Source: Roseibium album
GTDB taxonomy: Bacteria > Pseudomonadota > Alphaproteobacteria > Rhizobiales > Stappiaceae
Assembly: GCA_001404055.1 (NCBI GenBank)
Contig: CXTY01000039.1
Span: 248,001-312,000, forward strand
Reading direction: 5' to 3'
Length of the DNA stretch: 64,000 bases
The position numbers and the translations under genes were made by a program. This document shows, piece by piece, positions 18,135 to 25,798 of the stretch (position 1 is its first letter; each line of letters starts with the position of its first letter). Under the pieces are notes generated by a model. That model searched no databases, had not been told where the DNA came from, and worked only from the letters and a program-made list of their open reading frames with translations.

Positions 18135-18977
18135 TCAGCCAAATATTCCCTGCAAGTAGCGTCTGCACCTGATCACAAGTCGACGAACAGATCGCTGCAG
18201 TTTTCGCCCTTTGACCGTGAACCATTCGTCAAGCCGACGATCACTCACCAGCGGTGGCCTGTTTTGATAAAGCACTCGATAAACCGCCAGAATGAGCAAT
18301 TGCGTCACGCCCCAGGAAAGCAGCGTGTCCGACAGAAAATGCCCCCCAAAGGCAACGCGATTGACCGACAGTATGAGACCAAGCGGCAGCAAAAACGCCA
18401 GGGTCGGCTTGCGCCAGGAAGCGGGAACCAGAAACGCCACCGATACCAGCCACATGGCGGCCGAGGCCTCGCCAGACACAAATGAACAATTGCTATCGCA
18501 GTAGTCCGTGATTTTCCAGACAGGCTGGAATGGCAGATCTCCCCCAAACTCCTCCACAGATCGTGGCCGTGGGCGCCCCCAATTGTCTTTGAAGATCAAG
18601 TTCACAAGCACACCCGGCCCCAGAATGAGCGTGCTGAGAAGAAAGACCGGTTGGCGCAATGGCATCACCGGCGGGCGACTGGGGACAAGCAATTTCAACA
18701 AGAGCACAGCAACACAGACAAACGCGATGACCCGTACCAGAAAAGGTCCCAGGTGTCTGAGGTCGCGCAGGAACGGATCATTCTGTGCAGAAAACCCAGC
18801 TGTCCCAAAATAGAAGTGACCACTCGCCCAAAAATCGACCCTCGGGAAAATCAGGAAGAACAGGGAGACAACAACGATATAGATGGTGACCGCTGTCATC
18901 GGGTGCGCCTTGCACCAATCGCCTGCCTTGAGAAGGCTGGAAAGCCGACTATGATCTGGAGGTGTTGCTTTCTTCAT
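18135..18977 (-). CDS. PAP2-family membrane phosphatase
   Basis: A 280-residue integral membrane phosphatase with about six spans. Motif 1 is KDNWGRPRP near residue 129, motif 3 is NRVAFGGHFLSD. Motif 2, classically PSGH, reads FVSGEAS here, so Glu takes the place of the motif-2 histidine. Such phosphatases act on undecaprenyl pyrophosphate, phosphatidylglycerophosphate or lipid A phosphates; the sequence does not decide between them. The C-terminal tail is Arg-rich. Confidence 0.88.
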   Translation of the reverse strand: MKKATPPDHSRLSSLLKAGDWCKAHPMTAVTIYIVVVSLFFLIFPRVDFWASGHFYFGTAGFSAQNDPFLRDLRHLGPFLVRVIAFVCVAVLLLKLLVPSRPPVMPLRQPVFLLSTLILGPGVLVNLIFKDNWGRPRPRSVEEFGGDLPFQPVWKITDYCDSNCSFVSGEASAAMWLVSVAFLVPASWRKPTLAFLLPLGLILSVNRVAFGGHFLSDTLLSWGVTQLLILAVYRVLYQNRPPLVSDRRLDEWFTVKGRKLQRSVRRLVIRCRRYLQGIFG

Positions 18978-19060
18978 GATCGCTCTTTAGCGCATCCGGA
19001 AGACCTGTCCAATCCCTCCTAACCGCAACGTCGGCGAAAGTCTAAGAGAGGCCCCGACTC

Positions 19061-19735
19061 ATGCCCAAGCTCAATCCTGCAGCTATGCCCCCTTCTGACA
19101 CGAGAATTGCGTCTTCAAATGACAACGGGCTGCCGAGGCTCGAATTCTGGTTCGAATTTGCGTCAACTTACAGCTACCTGGCGGCAATGCGGATTGAGAC
19201 AATTGCGTTGGACGCCAACATCAAAATCGCATGGCGCCCGTTCTTGCTGGGCCCGATTTTCAAAAAACAGGGCTGGGATACCTCCCCGTTCAACATCCAG
19301 GCCGCCAAGGGCCGCTATATGTGGCGGGATATGGAACGGCAGTGCGAACGATTTGGTCTGCCGTTTTCAAGGCCCTACCCTTTTCCGCAACAAAGCCTTC
19401 TGGCAACACGGATTGCGCATGCCGCACGCGAGCAACACTGGGTTGGCGGATTCGTGCGTGCGGTTTACATGGCTGAATTTGGCCATGGAATGGATATTTC
19501 CGATGAAGGCTTGTTGGCTGATCTGTTACTGGATGCAGGGGCACCTGCCCGTCAGGCGCTCGCAGATGCATCGTCTCCTGAAAACAAGTCCGATCTACGC
19601 GAGACTGTAGAAAAAGCGGAAGAACTCGGGATTTTCGGCGCACCAAGCTTCATCACACCGAGCGGCGATCTTTTCTGGGGTAATGATCGACTGGAAGAGG
19701 CCGTGGATGCGACAGCGAAAATCGTTGTGAAATGA
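19061..19735 (+). CDS. 2-hydroxychromene-2-carboxylate isomerase (DsbA-like)
   Basis: A 224-residue kappa-class GST-type, thioredoxin-fold protein. The N-terminal block LEFWFEFASTYSYLAAMRIE holds the active-site serine position, WRPFLLGPIFKKQGWDTSPFN follows, and the cis-Pro region is GIFGAPSFITPSGDLFWGNDRL; all mark the HCCA isomerase family. In aromatic catabolism this enzyme isomerises 2-hydroxychromene-2-carboxylate with glutathione, but no naphthalene-type genes are near, so the substrate is open. It ends six bases from the convergent kinase gene. Confidence 0.9.
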   Translation: MPKLNPAAMPPSDTRIASSNDNGLPRLEFWFEFASTYSYLAAMRIETIALDANIKIAWRPFLLGPIFKKQGWDTSPFNIQAAKGRYMWRDMERQCERFGLPFSRPYPFPQQSLLATRIAHAAREQHWVGGFVRAVYMAEFGHGMDISDEGLLADLLLDAGAPARQALADASSPENKSDLRETVEKAEELGIFGAPSFITPSGDLFWGNDRLEEAVDATAKIVVK

Positions 19736-19741
19736 TGACGG

Positions 19742-20917
19742 TCAGGTGGGGTTGGGGTGGCTCTCATCCCTGAGACGCCGCGCATGTTCCAGCGCCTCAT
19801 AAAGCGCTGCTGGAGAAAGTGGTTTTGTCAGAACGTCTTGAAAACCCGCCTGCCTGAGCCGTTTGTCACCAATTGATTCCAGTGCTGCAGTTACGGCTAT
19901 CAATGGCAAGTCGGACTCAGTCCGAAGATTTCGAAGTTCCTCTGCTGTTTCAAGCCCGCTCATCCCCGGCATATTCAAGTCCAGCAGAACCGCTTCAAAA
20001 GTTGCTTTTTGAACAAATCCAATCGCCTGTTCGCCGGATTTGGCGATTTCGGAAGTAACCCCAAATGACTCCAGCAGAGCAGCCAACAGTCGGCAATTGG
20101 TGTCATTGTCGTCAACAATCAGAACATGTCCCGGAAGCCGTCCCGCGAGATCCGTGACGCTTGAAACAGATGTTTCTTTTGTCAAAGGCTGGCGCTCCGT
20201 TCCCTCCAGCGTCACCGGTATCTGCACGTCAAAACGGCTACCACCCGTATCAGGTTGTCCCAGCAGCAGCCGACCACCCATTTCGCTAATCAGTTGTGCG
20301 GTTCCCCAAAGACCCAGTCCAGTACCTGGCACGGTATTCCTGCCGTGTTGACCGCGCACAAATGGGCGAAAAAGCCGCGCCTGTTCTTCGCGGTCAATTC
20401 CCGGGCCACTGTCTAAAACAGAAACACAAACCCAAGGAATTTTATCATCTGGCGACCCTTCAACTTCACCAGGCTGAAGAAGCTTCAAACCAACCTCAAC
20501 ACCACCTTCCGGTGTGTATTTGATTGCATTGTCGAGAAGAGAGGCGATCACTCGCCGCAATGCACCGCCTTGTGCGGAGATGCACTCACGCGCAGTCTCA
20601 TCTATCGAAACATTAAACGACAGATCCTTGGCTTCCGCGGCCACACTGAATAAATCAGCACTTTCACCGACGATTTCCGCAACCCTGCTCCATGCCTGTT
20701 CCGTGCCCGCGCCAGGTTCCGCTGCGGACAATAACTCAGTGGTCATCTGGGTAAGCGCATCGATGGAGCGGATGAGTGTTGAAAGCTGTTCGGCCTGTGC
20801 AACGTCCAGGGAACCGTTGCCGATGAGTTCGGCGGTCAGGTGCATTGCCGCCAAGGGTGTTCTGAGGTCATGGGCCAAAAGTGCCAGCTTGACACTGTCA
20901 TCTACAGGATCTGCCAT
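19742..20917 (-). CDS. Hybrid sensor histidine kinase/response regulator, soluble
   Basis: A 391-residue signalling protein with no membrane span and no recognisable sensory domain. Order: HisKA with H-box LLAHDLRTPLAAMHLTAEL starting near residue 12; HATPase with N-box LLDNAIKYTPEGG, G1 DSGPGIDREEQ and G2 GTGLGLWGTAQL; then a C-terminal receiver with HVLIVDDND, phospho-acceptor LLDLNMPGMSG and LTKPLSP. The H-box lies only about 15 residues from the start. It probably feeds from a partner protein or acts as a phosphorelay hub. GGAGGG precedes the ATG. Confidence 0.92.
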   Translation of the reverse strand: MADPVDDSVKLALLAHDLRTPLAAMHLTAELIGNGSLDVAQAEQLSTLIRSIDALTQMTTELLSAAEPGAGTEQAWSRVAEIVGESADLFSVAAEAKDLSFNVSIDETARECISAQGGALRRVIASLLDNAIKYTPEGGVEVGLKLLQPGEVEGSPDDKIPWVCVSVLDSGPGIDREEQARLFRPFVRGQHGRNTVPGTGLGLWGTAQLISEMGGRLLLGQPDTGGSRFDVQIPVTLEGTERQPLTKETSVSSVTDLAGRLPGHVLIVDDNDTNCRLLAALLESFGVTSEIAKSGEQAIGFVQKATFEAVLLDLNMPGMSGLETAEELRNLRTESDLPLIAVTAALESIGDKRLRQAGFQDVLTKPLSPAALYEALEHARRLRDESHPNPT

Positions 20918-21106
20918 GAGGCTCAGCCCTCCTCCAAGATGGGTACCAGCAGGGCTTGCCTTGTGAACATTAACAAGCCACTTTGATCTATCTCGTGATT
21001 ACCCTGATGGCTTCCTGCTGTCCATCCAACCCCTGCTCGTCAATCAAAAACGCGCCCGTTCTGCACGCATCTTTCTTCAAAATCCCTATTTCGGCTGGAC
21101 ACTTAC

Positions 21107-22075
21107 ATGCTCGCTCAAACCCTCTCGGTCGTTGCTCCTGTCTTTCTGCTGATCGGGATTGGCTACGGTCTGGCAAAATTCAAGGTTTTGAGCGTGTCAA
21201 TCAGCGAAGCGCTTGGACACTTTGTTTATGTCGTCGCTGTCCCGGTATTGATCTTTCGCACGCTTATTAACTCAGACCTGTCGGGCGGCCTGCCGTTGTC
21301 ATTGTGGGCGAGCTATTTTCTGGGCATCGCGGTGGCCTGGTCCCTTGGTGCGCTGGTCATTCGCAAAGGTTTCGGGCGTGACGCGCGCGCGGGAGCTATT
21401 GGCGGTATTTCGGCTGCATTTGCCAATCTTGTGTTGGTGGGAATTCCGCTCATTTCTGCGGTCTACGGACAAGAGGGCCTCGTCCCGATCCTTCTCATTA
21501 TCTCGGTGCACCTTGCGACGATGACCGTTCTCATGGCAGTCGCGATGGAACGCGCCGCTGCAATAGACAAAGGCGAGAAGGCGCCTCCGCTTGGCAAGAT
21601 GATCGGGGGAGCAGCGAAAAGCCTGGTCAAAAACCCCATCATCGTCACGATTGTCCTCGCGTTCGCCTGGCGCCAGACGGGTCTCGAATTACCAGGTCTC
21701 GCAAGCGATGTCCTGAACCGGATCGCCTCAACCGCGCTTCCTCTTGCACTGCTTTCATTGGGAATGAGCCTGGTTCAGTATGGTATGCGCGGGAACATTC
21801 TTCCAGGATTCCTCCTAGGCACCATAAAAATTCTGGTGATGCCCGCAGTTGTTTTCGCGGCAGGTGCATTCGTGTTCCAACTGCCGCCGCTCTGGACAAC
21901 CGTTGCAACAGTGTGTGCCGGCTGCCCGACGGGTGTGAATGCCTATATCTTTGCCAATCGTTATGGCACGGGCCATGCGATGTCCGCCAATGCGATCACA
22001 ATGACGACCCTGGTTGCGATCCTCTCAACGAGCCTTTGGATCCTGGCACTGGATTTCTGGTTTAAAGGGGCCTAG
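21107..22075 (+). CDS. AEC-family transporter
   Basis: A 322-residue auxin-efflux-carrier-type membrane protein with about ten spans in two halves. Typical features are the N-terminal APVFLLIGIGYGLAKFK, FANLVLVGIPLISAVYGQ in the first half, and CPTGVNAYIFANRYG with GHAMSANAITMTTLVAILST in the second. The family exports organic acids or amino acids; the substrate is not predicted. Its stop codon shares bases with the convergent gluQRS stop (CTAG). Confidence 0.9.
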   Translation: MLAQTLSVVAPVFLLIGIGYGLAKFKVLSVSISEALGHFVYVVAVPVLIFRTLINSDLSGGLPLSLWASYFLGIAVAWSLGALVIRKGFGRDARAGAIGGISAAFANLVLVGIPLISAVYGQEGLVPILLIISVHLATMTVLMAVAMERAAAIDKGEKAPPLGKMIGGAAKSLVKNPIIVTIVLAFAWRQTGLELPGLASDVLNRIASTALPLALLSLGMSLVQYGMRGNILPGFLLGTIKILVMPAVVFAAGAFVFQLPPLWTTVATVCAGCPTGVNAYIFANRYGTGHAMSANAITMTTLVAILSTSLWILALDFWFKGA

Positions 22076-22956
22076 AGGCCGATGCGCCGACGTAGTTGCG
22101 CGTGTGACGCTCCTGCCTGACGCAATGAACGCAGACTGGTATCCTGATTGGACTTTGACAGTTTACGGCCGTCTTCACCCAGAATGAGCCTGTGGTGGCG
22201 ATAAAGCGGCACAGGCAGGCCAAGCAGTTCCTGAAGCAGCCGATGTACACTGGTTGCTTCGTAAAGGTCCTTGCCACGCAAGACATCGGTAATACCCTGC
22301 CGCGCATCATCTACAACGACCGACAGGTGATAGCTCGTTGGCGTGTCCTTGCGGGCAAGAACCACATCCCCCCATACCGCCGCATCGGCAGATATCTGAT
22401 GGGGTTTGTCAAACAACGCCTTGCCTTCGGCTCCCGTTTCCTCCCAGAACAATGAACGGCCGATCCGTTTCAGTGCCGCTTTCATGTCCAGCCGCAAGGT
22501 AAACGGGGCATCGCTATTCGACCTGTCGTTACACTCCGTCTCAGACAGAACAGACGCATCACCAGGATAGAGCGGCGCTCCATCCGGGTCCCGCGGCCAC
22601 TTTTGGCCTTCGGCTTCAAACTCGGCCACAAATTTCTTGATTTCAGCACGGGTCAGATAGGCCGGATAGACAAGCCCAAGATCTTGAAGTTTTTCCAGCG
22701 CGGCGCGGTACTCTGGAAAGGCATCCGACTGACGCAGAACCGGTTCGTCCAGCGGAACACCAAGCCAGGCAAGGTCTTCGAACATTTCCTGTTCAAGTTG
22801 GCGGGTGCAGCGCGTTAGGTCTATGTCCTCCACCCGAACAAGAAATCGCCCTTTGAGGGCAACAGCAGCACGCGTGTTCAAGAGCGCTGACAGCGCATGC
22901 CCAAGATGCAGATGTCCGTTGGGTGAAGGCGCAAATCGAAAGACAGGCTTGGTCAT
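22072..22956 (-). CDS. gluQ: Glutamyl-queuosine tRNA(Asp) synthetase
   Basis: A 294-residue GluRS-like enzyme lacking the anticodon-binding domain, which attaches glutamate to queuosine 34 of tRNA(Asp). The class I signature is FAPSPNGHLHLGHALSA (HIGH-type) and the second is KLSKSNQ. RVEDIDLTRC and YHLSVVVDDARQGITDVLRG are also typical. The region that holds four zinc cysteines in the E. coli enzyme reads YPAYLTRAEI here, so the zinc site is absent. Confidence 0.92.
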   Translation of the reverse strand: MTKPVFRFAPSPNGHLHLGHALSALLNTRAAVALKGRFLVRVEDIDLTRCTRQLEQEMFEDLAWLGVPLDEPVLRQSDAFPEYRAALEKLQDLGLVYPAYLTRAEIKKFVAEFEAEGQKWPRDPDGAPLYPGDASVLSETECNDRSNSDAPFTLRLDMKAALKRIGRSLFWEETGAEGKALFDKPHQISADAAVWGDVVLARKDTPTSYHLSVVVDDARQGITDVLRGKDLYEATSVHRLLQELLGLPVPLYRHHRLILGEDGRKLSKSNQDTSLRSLRQAGASHAQLRRRIGL

Positions 22957-23058
22957 CAGGACATGCGAAACCGGGTTGACGGGGTGGTGAACTTTATTTC
23001 AAGTCTTACCTATCATCTCGCATGTTCCACGCAAGCATTCAGTATCAAACCGATATCC

Positions 23059-23700
23059 ATGCAACCGATTATCACAGAAGACGACATACGTTCCGGCCTG
23101 ACGGCATTGATCTCGGCAGATCCTCGTCTGCGCGAGATTGCAGACGTTGCCGGTCCTGTACCCTTGCGTCGGCGTAAAGCAGACTTTGAGGGGCTGGCGC
23201 AGATTATCACCGGACAACAGGTTTCGGTTGCCAGTGCCACTGCCATTTTTGCCCGGCTCCAGTCGCTTGTCTCGCCATTGACAGTTCCGCAGCTAGAACA
23301 ATTTTCGGATGAAGATCTCGCAGGCGTAGGCCTATCGCGCCCTAAAATCAGAACCCTGCGCGCAGTCTGCATGTCTTGCCAAAATGGTTTGGATCTTGGT
23401 CAACTTGCTAATATCCCCGCGCGCGAAGCTCATGAACAACTCTGTGAAATAAAAGGCATTGGCCGATGGACGGCCGATGTTTTCCTGCTTTTTTGTGTCG
23501 GTCACCCAGATGTCTTTCCAAGCGGAGATCTTGCCTTGCAGGTCGCAGTGCGCGATGCATTGACGCTCGAGGACAAACCGTCACAAAAGGATCTCGATGT
23601 TCTTGCTTCTGATTGGGCACCACACCGGGCCATAGCCGCAAGGCTGTTCTGGGCGTGGTACCGGGTGCAGAAACAGGGCCGGGAAACCATGCCGGCCTAA
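23059..23700 (+). CDS. alkA: DNA-3-methyladenine glycosylase II
   Basis: Base-excision repair glycosylase of the HhH-GPD superfamily, removing alkylated purines. The 213-residue form begins at MQPIITEDDIRSGL; a 32-residue N-terminal extension is in frame but does not resemble the family. FEGLAQIITGQQVSVASATAIF precedes the hairpin-helix-hairpin segment CEIKGIGRWTADVFLLF, and the catalytic aspartate is in FPSGDLALQ. It lacks the N-terminal TBP-like domain of E. coli AlkA, as in the short bacterial group. Confidence 0.9.
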   Translation: MQPIITEDDIRSGLTALISADPRLREIADVAGPVPLRRRKADFEGLAQIITGQQVSVASATAIFARLQSLVSPLTVPQLEQFSDEDLAGVGLSRPKIRTLRAVCMSCQNGLDLGQLANIPAREAHEQLCEIKGIGRWTADVFLLFCVGHPDVFPSGDLALQVAVRDALTLEDKPSQKDLDVLASDWAPHRAIAARLFWAWYRVQKQGRETMPA

Positions 23701-23714
23701 GGTTTTCGACCGAA

Positions 23715-24488
23715 TCAGGTCTCTGACATCTCGGCGATCACCCTCAGCAGCAATTCAATGTCCTGCGGCCTTGAAAGACGGTGATCACCGTCTGGCACCA
23801 GGGAAAACGTCACGTCATCCTGTGGCAAGGCTTCAACCAGCCTTTGCGCATGACTCGCTGGAACATCAGGATCCAGCGCCCCTTGCAGAATTACAACAGG
23901 CGCACCGACATGGATCGGACTATCAAGCAAGAGGTGCTTTCTGCCGTCCTCGATCAGTTTTCGAGTGATGACATACGGATCGTCGCCGTATTCGGAAGGT
24001 TGAGCCCAGCGACCATCGGTCATGATCGCGTTTCGGATCTCATCTGTGAACCGATGTTTCCACATCAGTTCTTCGGTGAAATCAACGGCTGGCGCAATCA
24101 GAACAAGACCCTTGATTTTGCCGGTATCCTTGCGGCTCAACGCCAGCAGAAGCGAAATCCATCCACCCATGGATGAACCGACCAGGATTGTCTCACCGGA
24201 ACAATACGTGTCAAACACCGCCTCGGCTTCTTCTAGCCAGTCGGAAACGCTAGCCTCCTCAAACAAACCGCTGGATTGACCATGCGCCGAATAATCAAAG
24301 CGAACCACACTCTGGCCATGCGCCCTGCCGAAAGTTGACAGCGCTTCTGCTTTCGTGCCGGTCATGTCCGACTTGAACCCCGACAACCAAAGCAATGTTG
24401 GCTGTTTGCCGGGGTCCTCCAGCACCGCAATCCGGCGCGCGTTGCCATTTTTTTCTACCGGAATGAATTGCGGATCGCTTGCACCCAT
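23715..24488 (-). CDS. Alpha/beta hydrolase
   Basis: A 257-residue serine hydrolase. The oxyanion and HGQ region is RFDYSAHGQSSGLFE, the nucleophile elbow is LVGSSMGGWIS (GxSxG), the acid is in GALDPDVPASH and the histidine in VPDGDHRLSRP. The ATG giving MGASDPQFIPVEKNG was chosen; a 20-residue extension overlaps the divergent glycosyltransferase region. Similar proteins resemble acyl-protein or carboxyl esterases; substrate unknown. Confidence 0.87.
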   Translation of the reverse strand: MGASDPQFIPVEKNGNARRIAVLEDPGKQPTLLWLSGFKSDMTGTKAEALSTFGRAHGQSVVRFDYSAHGQSSGLFEEASVSDWLEEAEAVFDTYCSGETILVGSSMGGWISLLLALSRKDTGKIKGLVLIAPAVDFTEELMWKHRFTDEIRNAIMTDGRWAQPSEYGDDPYVITRKLIEDGRKHLLLDSPIHVGAPVVILQGALDPDVPASHAQRLVEALPQDDVTFSLVPDGDHRLSRPQDIELLLRVIAEMSET

Positions 24489-24573
24489 ATTATGGCTCTC
24501 GTTCTGATATCTATTGCTGCCCTGCCATTTGGCACAGCTTTCTCGCATTGAAAAGATCCACCGGAGGACCGAC

Positions 24574-25752
24574 TTGGTTCAATTGCCCCCTGCAACCACT
24601 GTCTTGCAAGTTATCCCGGACTTGAATTCCGGTGGCGCTGAACGAACAACTCTGGACGTTGCCAGAGCGGTCGTTGATGCCGGCGGCACAGCCCTTGTGG
24701 TTAGTCAGGGAGGCCAGATGGTGTCGGAACTTGAAGCAATGGGAGCGACACACATAGTTGCCCCGGTCAAATCCAAGAACCCCTTTACGCTTTGGAAAAA
24801 CGCCGGTCGGTTGGCGCAGCTCATTGAGAAACACAAAGTCAGCCTGATACACGCGAGAAGCCGTGCCCCGGCATGGTCCGCGCTCTGGGCGGCCAGACGC
24901 ACCAACATTCCGTTCGTAACGACGTACCACGGTACTTACAATCAGTCGAACACACTGAAAGCATTCTATAATTCAGTTATGGCGCGCGGTGACGGCGTCA
25001 TTGCAAATTCCCATTTTATTGCCGGTCTCATCAAAGAACGCCATTCCTTCGCCAAGGACCGGATCACCGTTATCCAGCGCGGATCGGATCTGAAGGGGCT
25101 AGCGCCCGAAAATGTCAGTGCCTTGCGGCAACAGGCCCTGAAAGACAGTTGGGGCGTGCCAAGCGGAACACCCATTGTCTTGAACATGGCAAGACTAACT
25201 GCCTGGAAAGGGCAGAGTGTGTTGATCGAGGCCATGGCGCTCCTGCGCGATGAAGGTAAGCTGAACCCGATAGCCATACTGGCAGGCGACGCACAGGGGC
25301 GCGACGGATACGCTGCCGACCTCAAGAAACTTATCGCAAATCACGGATTGCAAGGTCAGGTTCGGCTTGTTGGCCACTGTGCTGACGTTCCGGCTGCGCT
25401 AGCACTTGCCGAAGTCGCGGTCGTAGCATCAGTGGAACCTGAAGCCTTTGGCCGCGCGGCAGTCGAGGCACAGGCAGCACGTGTTCCTGTGATCGTTTCT
25501 GATCTTGGAGCCGTACCGGAGACCGTCCTGGCTCCGCCTGAGGTTCAAGAAAACGAGCGAACTGGTTGGCGGGTGCCACCAGGAGATACCAGGGCGCTTG
25601 CGCAAGCGCTTTCATGTGCCCTGACCCAAAACCCTGAAGACAAAAAAGTTTTGACGGACAGGGCTCAAAGCCACGTCCGTCAGAACTTCAGCGTCGATAC
25701 CATGTGCTCCAGAACACTGGAAGTCTATGGAAAGGTGCTTCAAGAACAATAA
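24574..25752 (+). CDS. Glycosyltransferase family 4 protein
   Basis: A 392-residue GT-B-fold transferase. TTG at 24574 is chosen because GGAGG sits six bases upstream; a frame from 24514 is possible. The N-terminal domain has LQVIPDLNSGGAERTTLDVA, and the C-terminal nucleotide-sugar domain has VLNMARLTAWKGQSVLIEA, LVGHCADVPAALALAEV and the EPEAFGRAAVEAQA signature (E-x7-E). Such proteins add sugars to lipid A, LPS or exopolysaccharide intermediates; there is no polysaccharide cluster here to name the acceptor. Confidence 0.9.
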   Translation: MVQLPPATTVLQVIPDLNSGGAERTTLDVARAVVDAGGTALVVSQGGQMVSELEAMGATHIVAPVKSKNPFTLWKNAGRLAQLIEKHKVSLIHARSRAPAWSALWAARRTNIPFVTTYHGTYNQSNTLKAFYNSVMARGDGVIANSHFIAGLIKERHSFAKDRITVIQRGSDLKGLAPENVSALRQQALKDSWGVPSGTPIVLNMARLTAWKGQSVLIEAMALLRDEGKLNPIAILAGDAQGRDGYAADLKKLIANHGLQGQVRLVGHCADVPAALALAEVAVVASVEPEAFGRAAVEAQAARVPVIVSDLGAVPETVLAPPEVQENERTGWRVPPGDTRALAQALSCALTQNPEDKKVLTDRAQSHVRQNFSVDTMCSRTLEVYGKVLQEQ

Positions 25753-25754
25753 GC

Positions 25755-25797
25755 CGAACTGATTGACCGTTGGTGCGATCAATCAGTTCGCACTTTA
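25755..25797. terminator. Bidirectional terminator between GT4 and chemoreceptor genes
   Basis: A 12-bp perfect inverted repeat (CGAACTGATTGA/TCAATCAGTTCG) with a 12-base loop lies between convergent genes. On the plus strand it is followed by CACTTTATTT. Its arm GCGATCAATCAGTTC recurs at the phnN end (see the repeat entry). Confidence 0.75.
25776..25790. repeat. Terminator arm shared with the phnN end
   Basis: GCGATCAATCAGTTC occurs here and, identically, at 53810-53824. Both copies are 3-prime arms of terminator hairpins between convergent gene pairs, whose 5-prime arms carry CTGATTG. Confidence 0.6.
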
Positions 25798-25798
25798 T

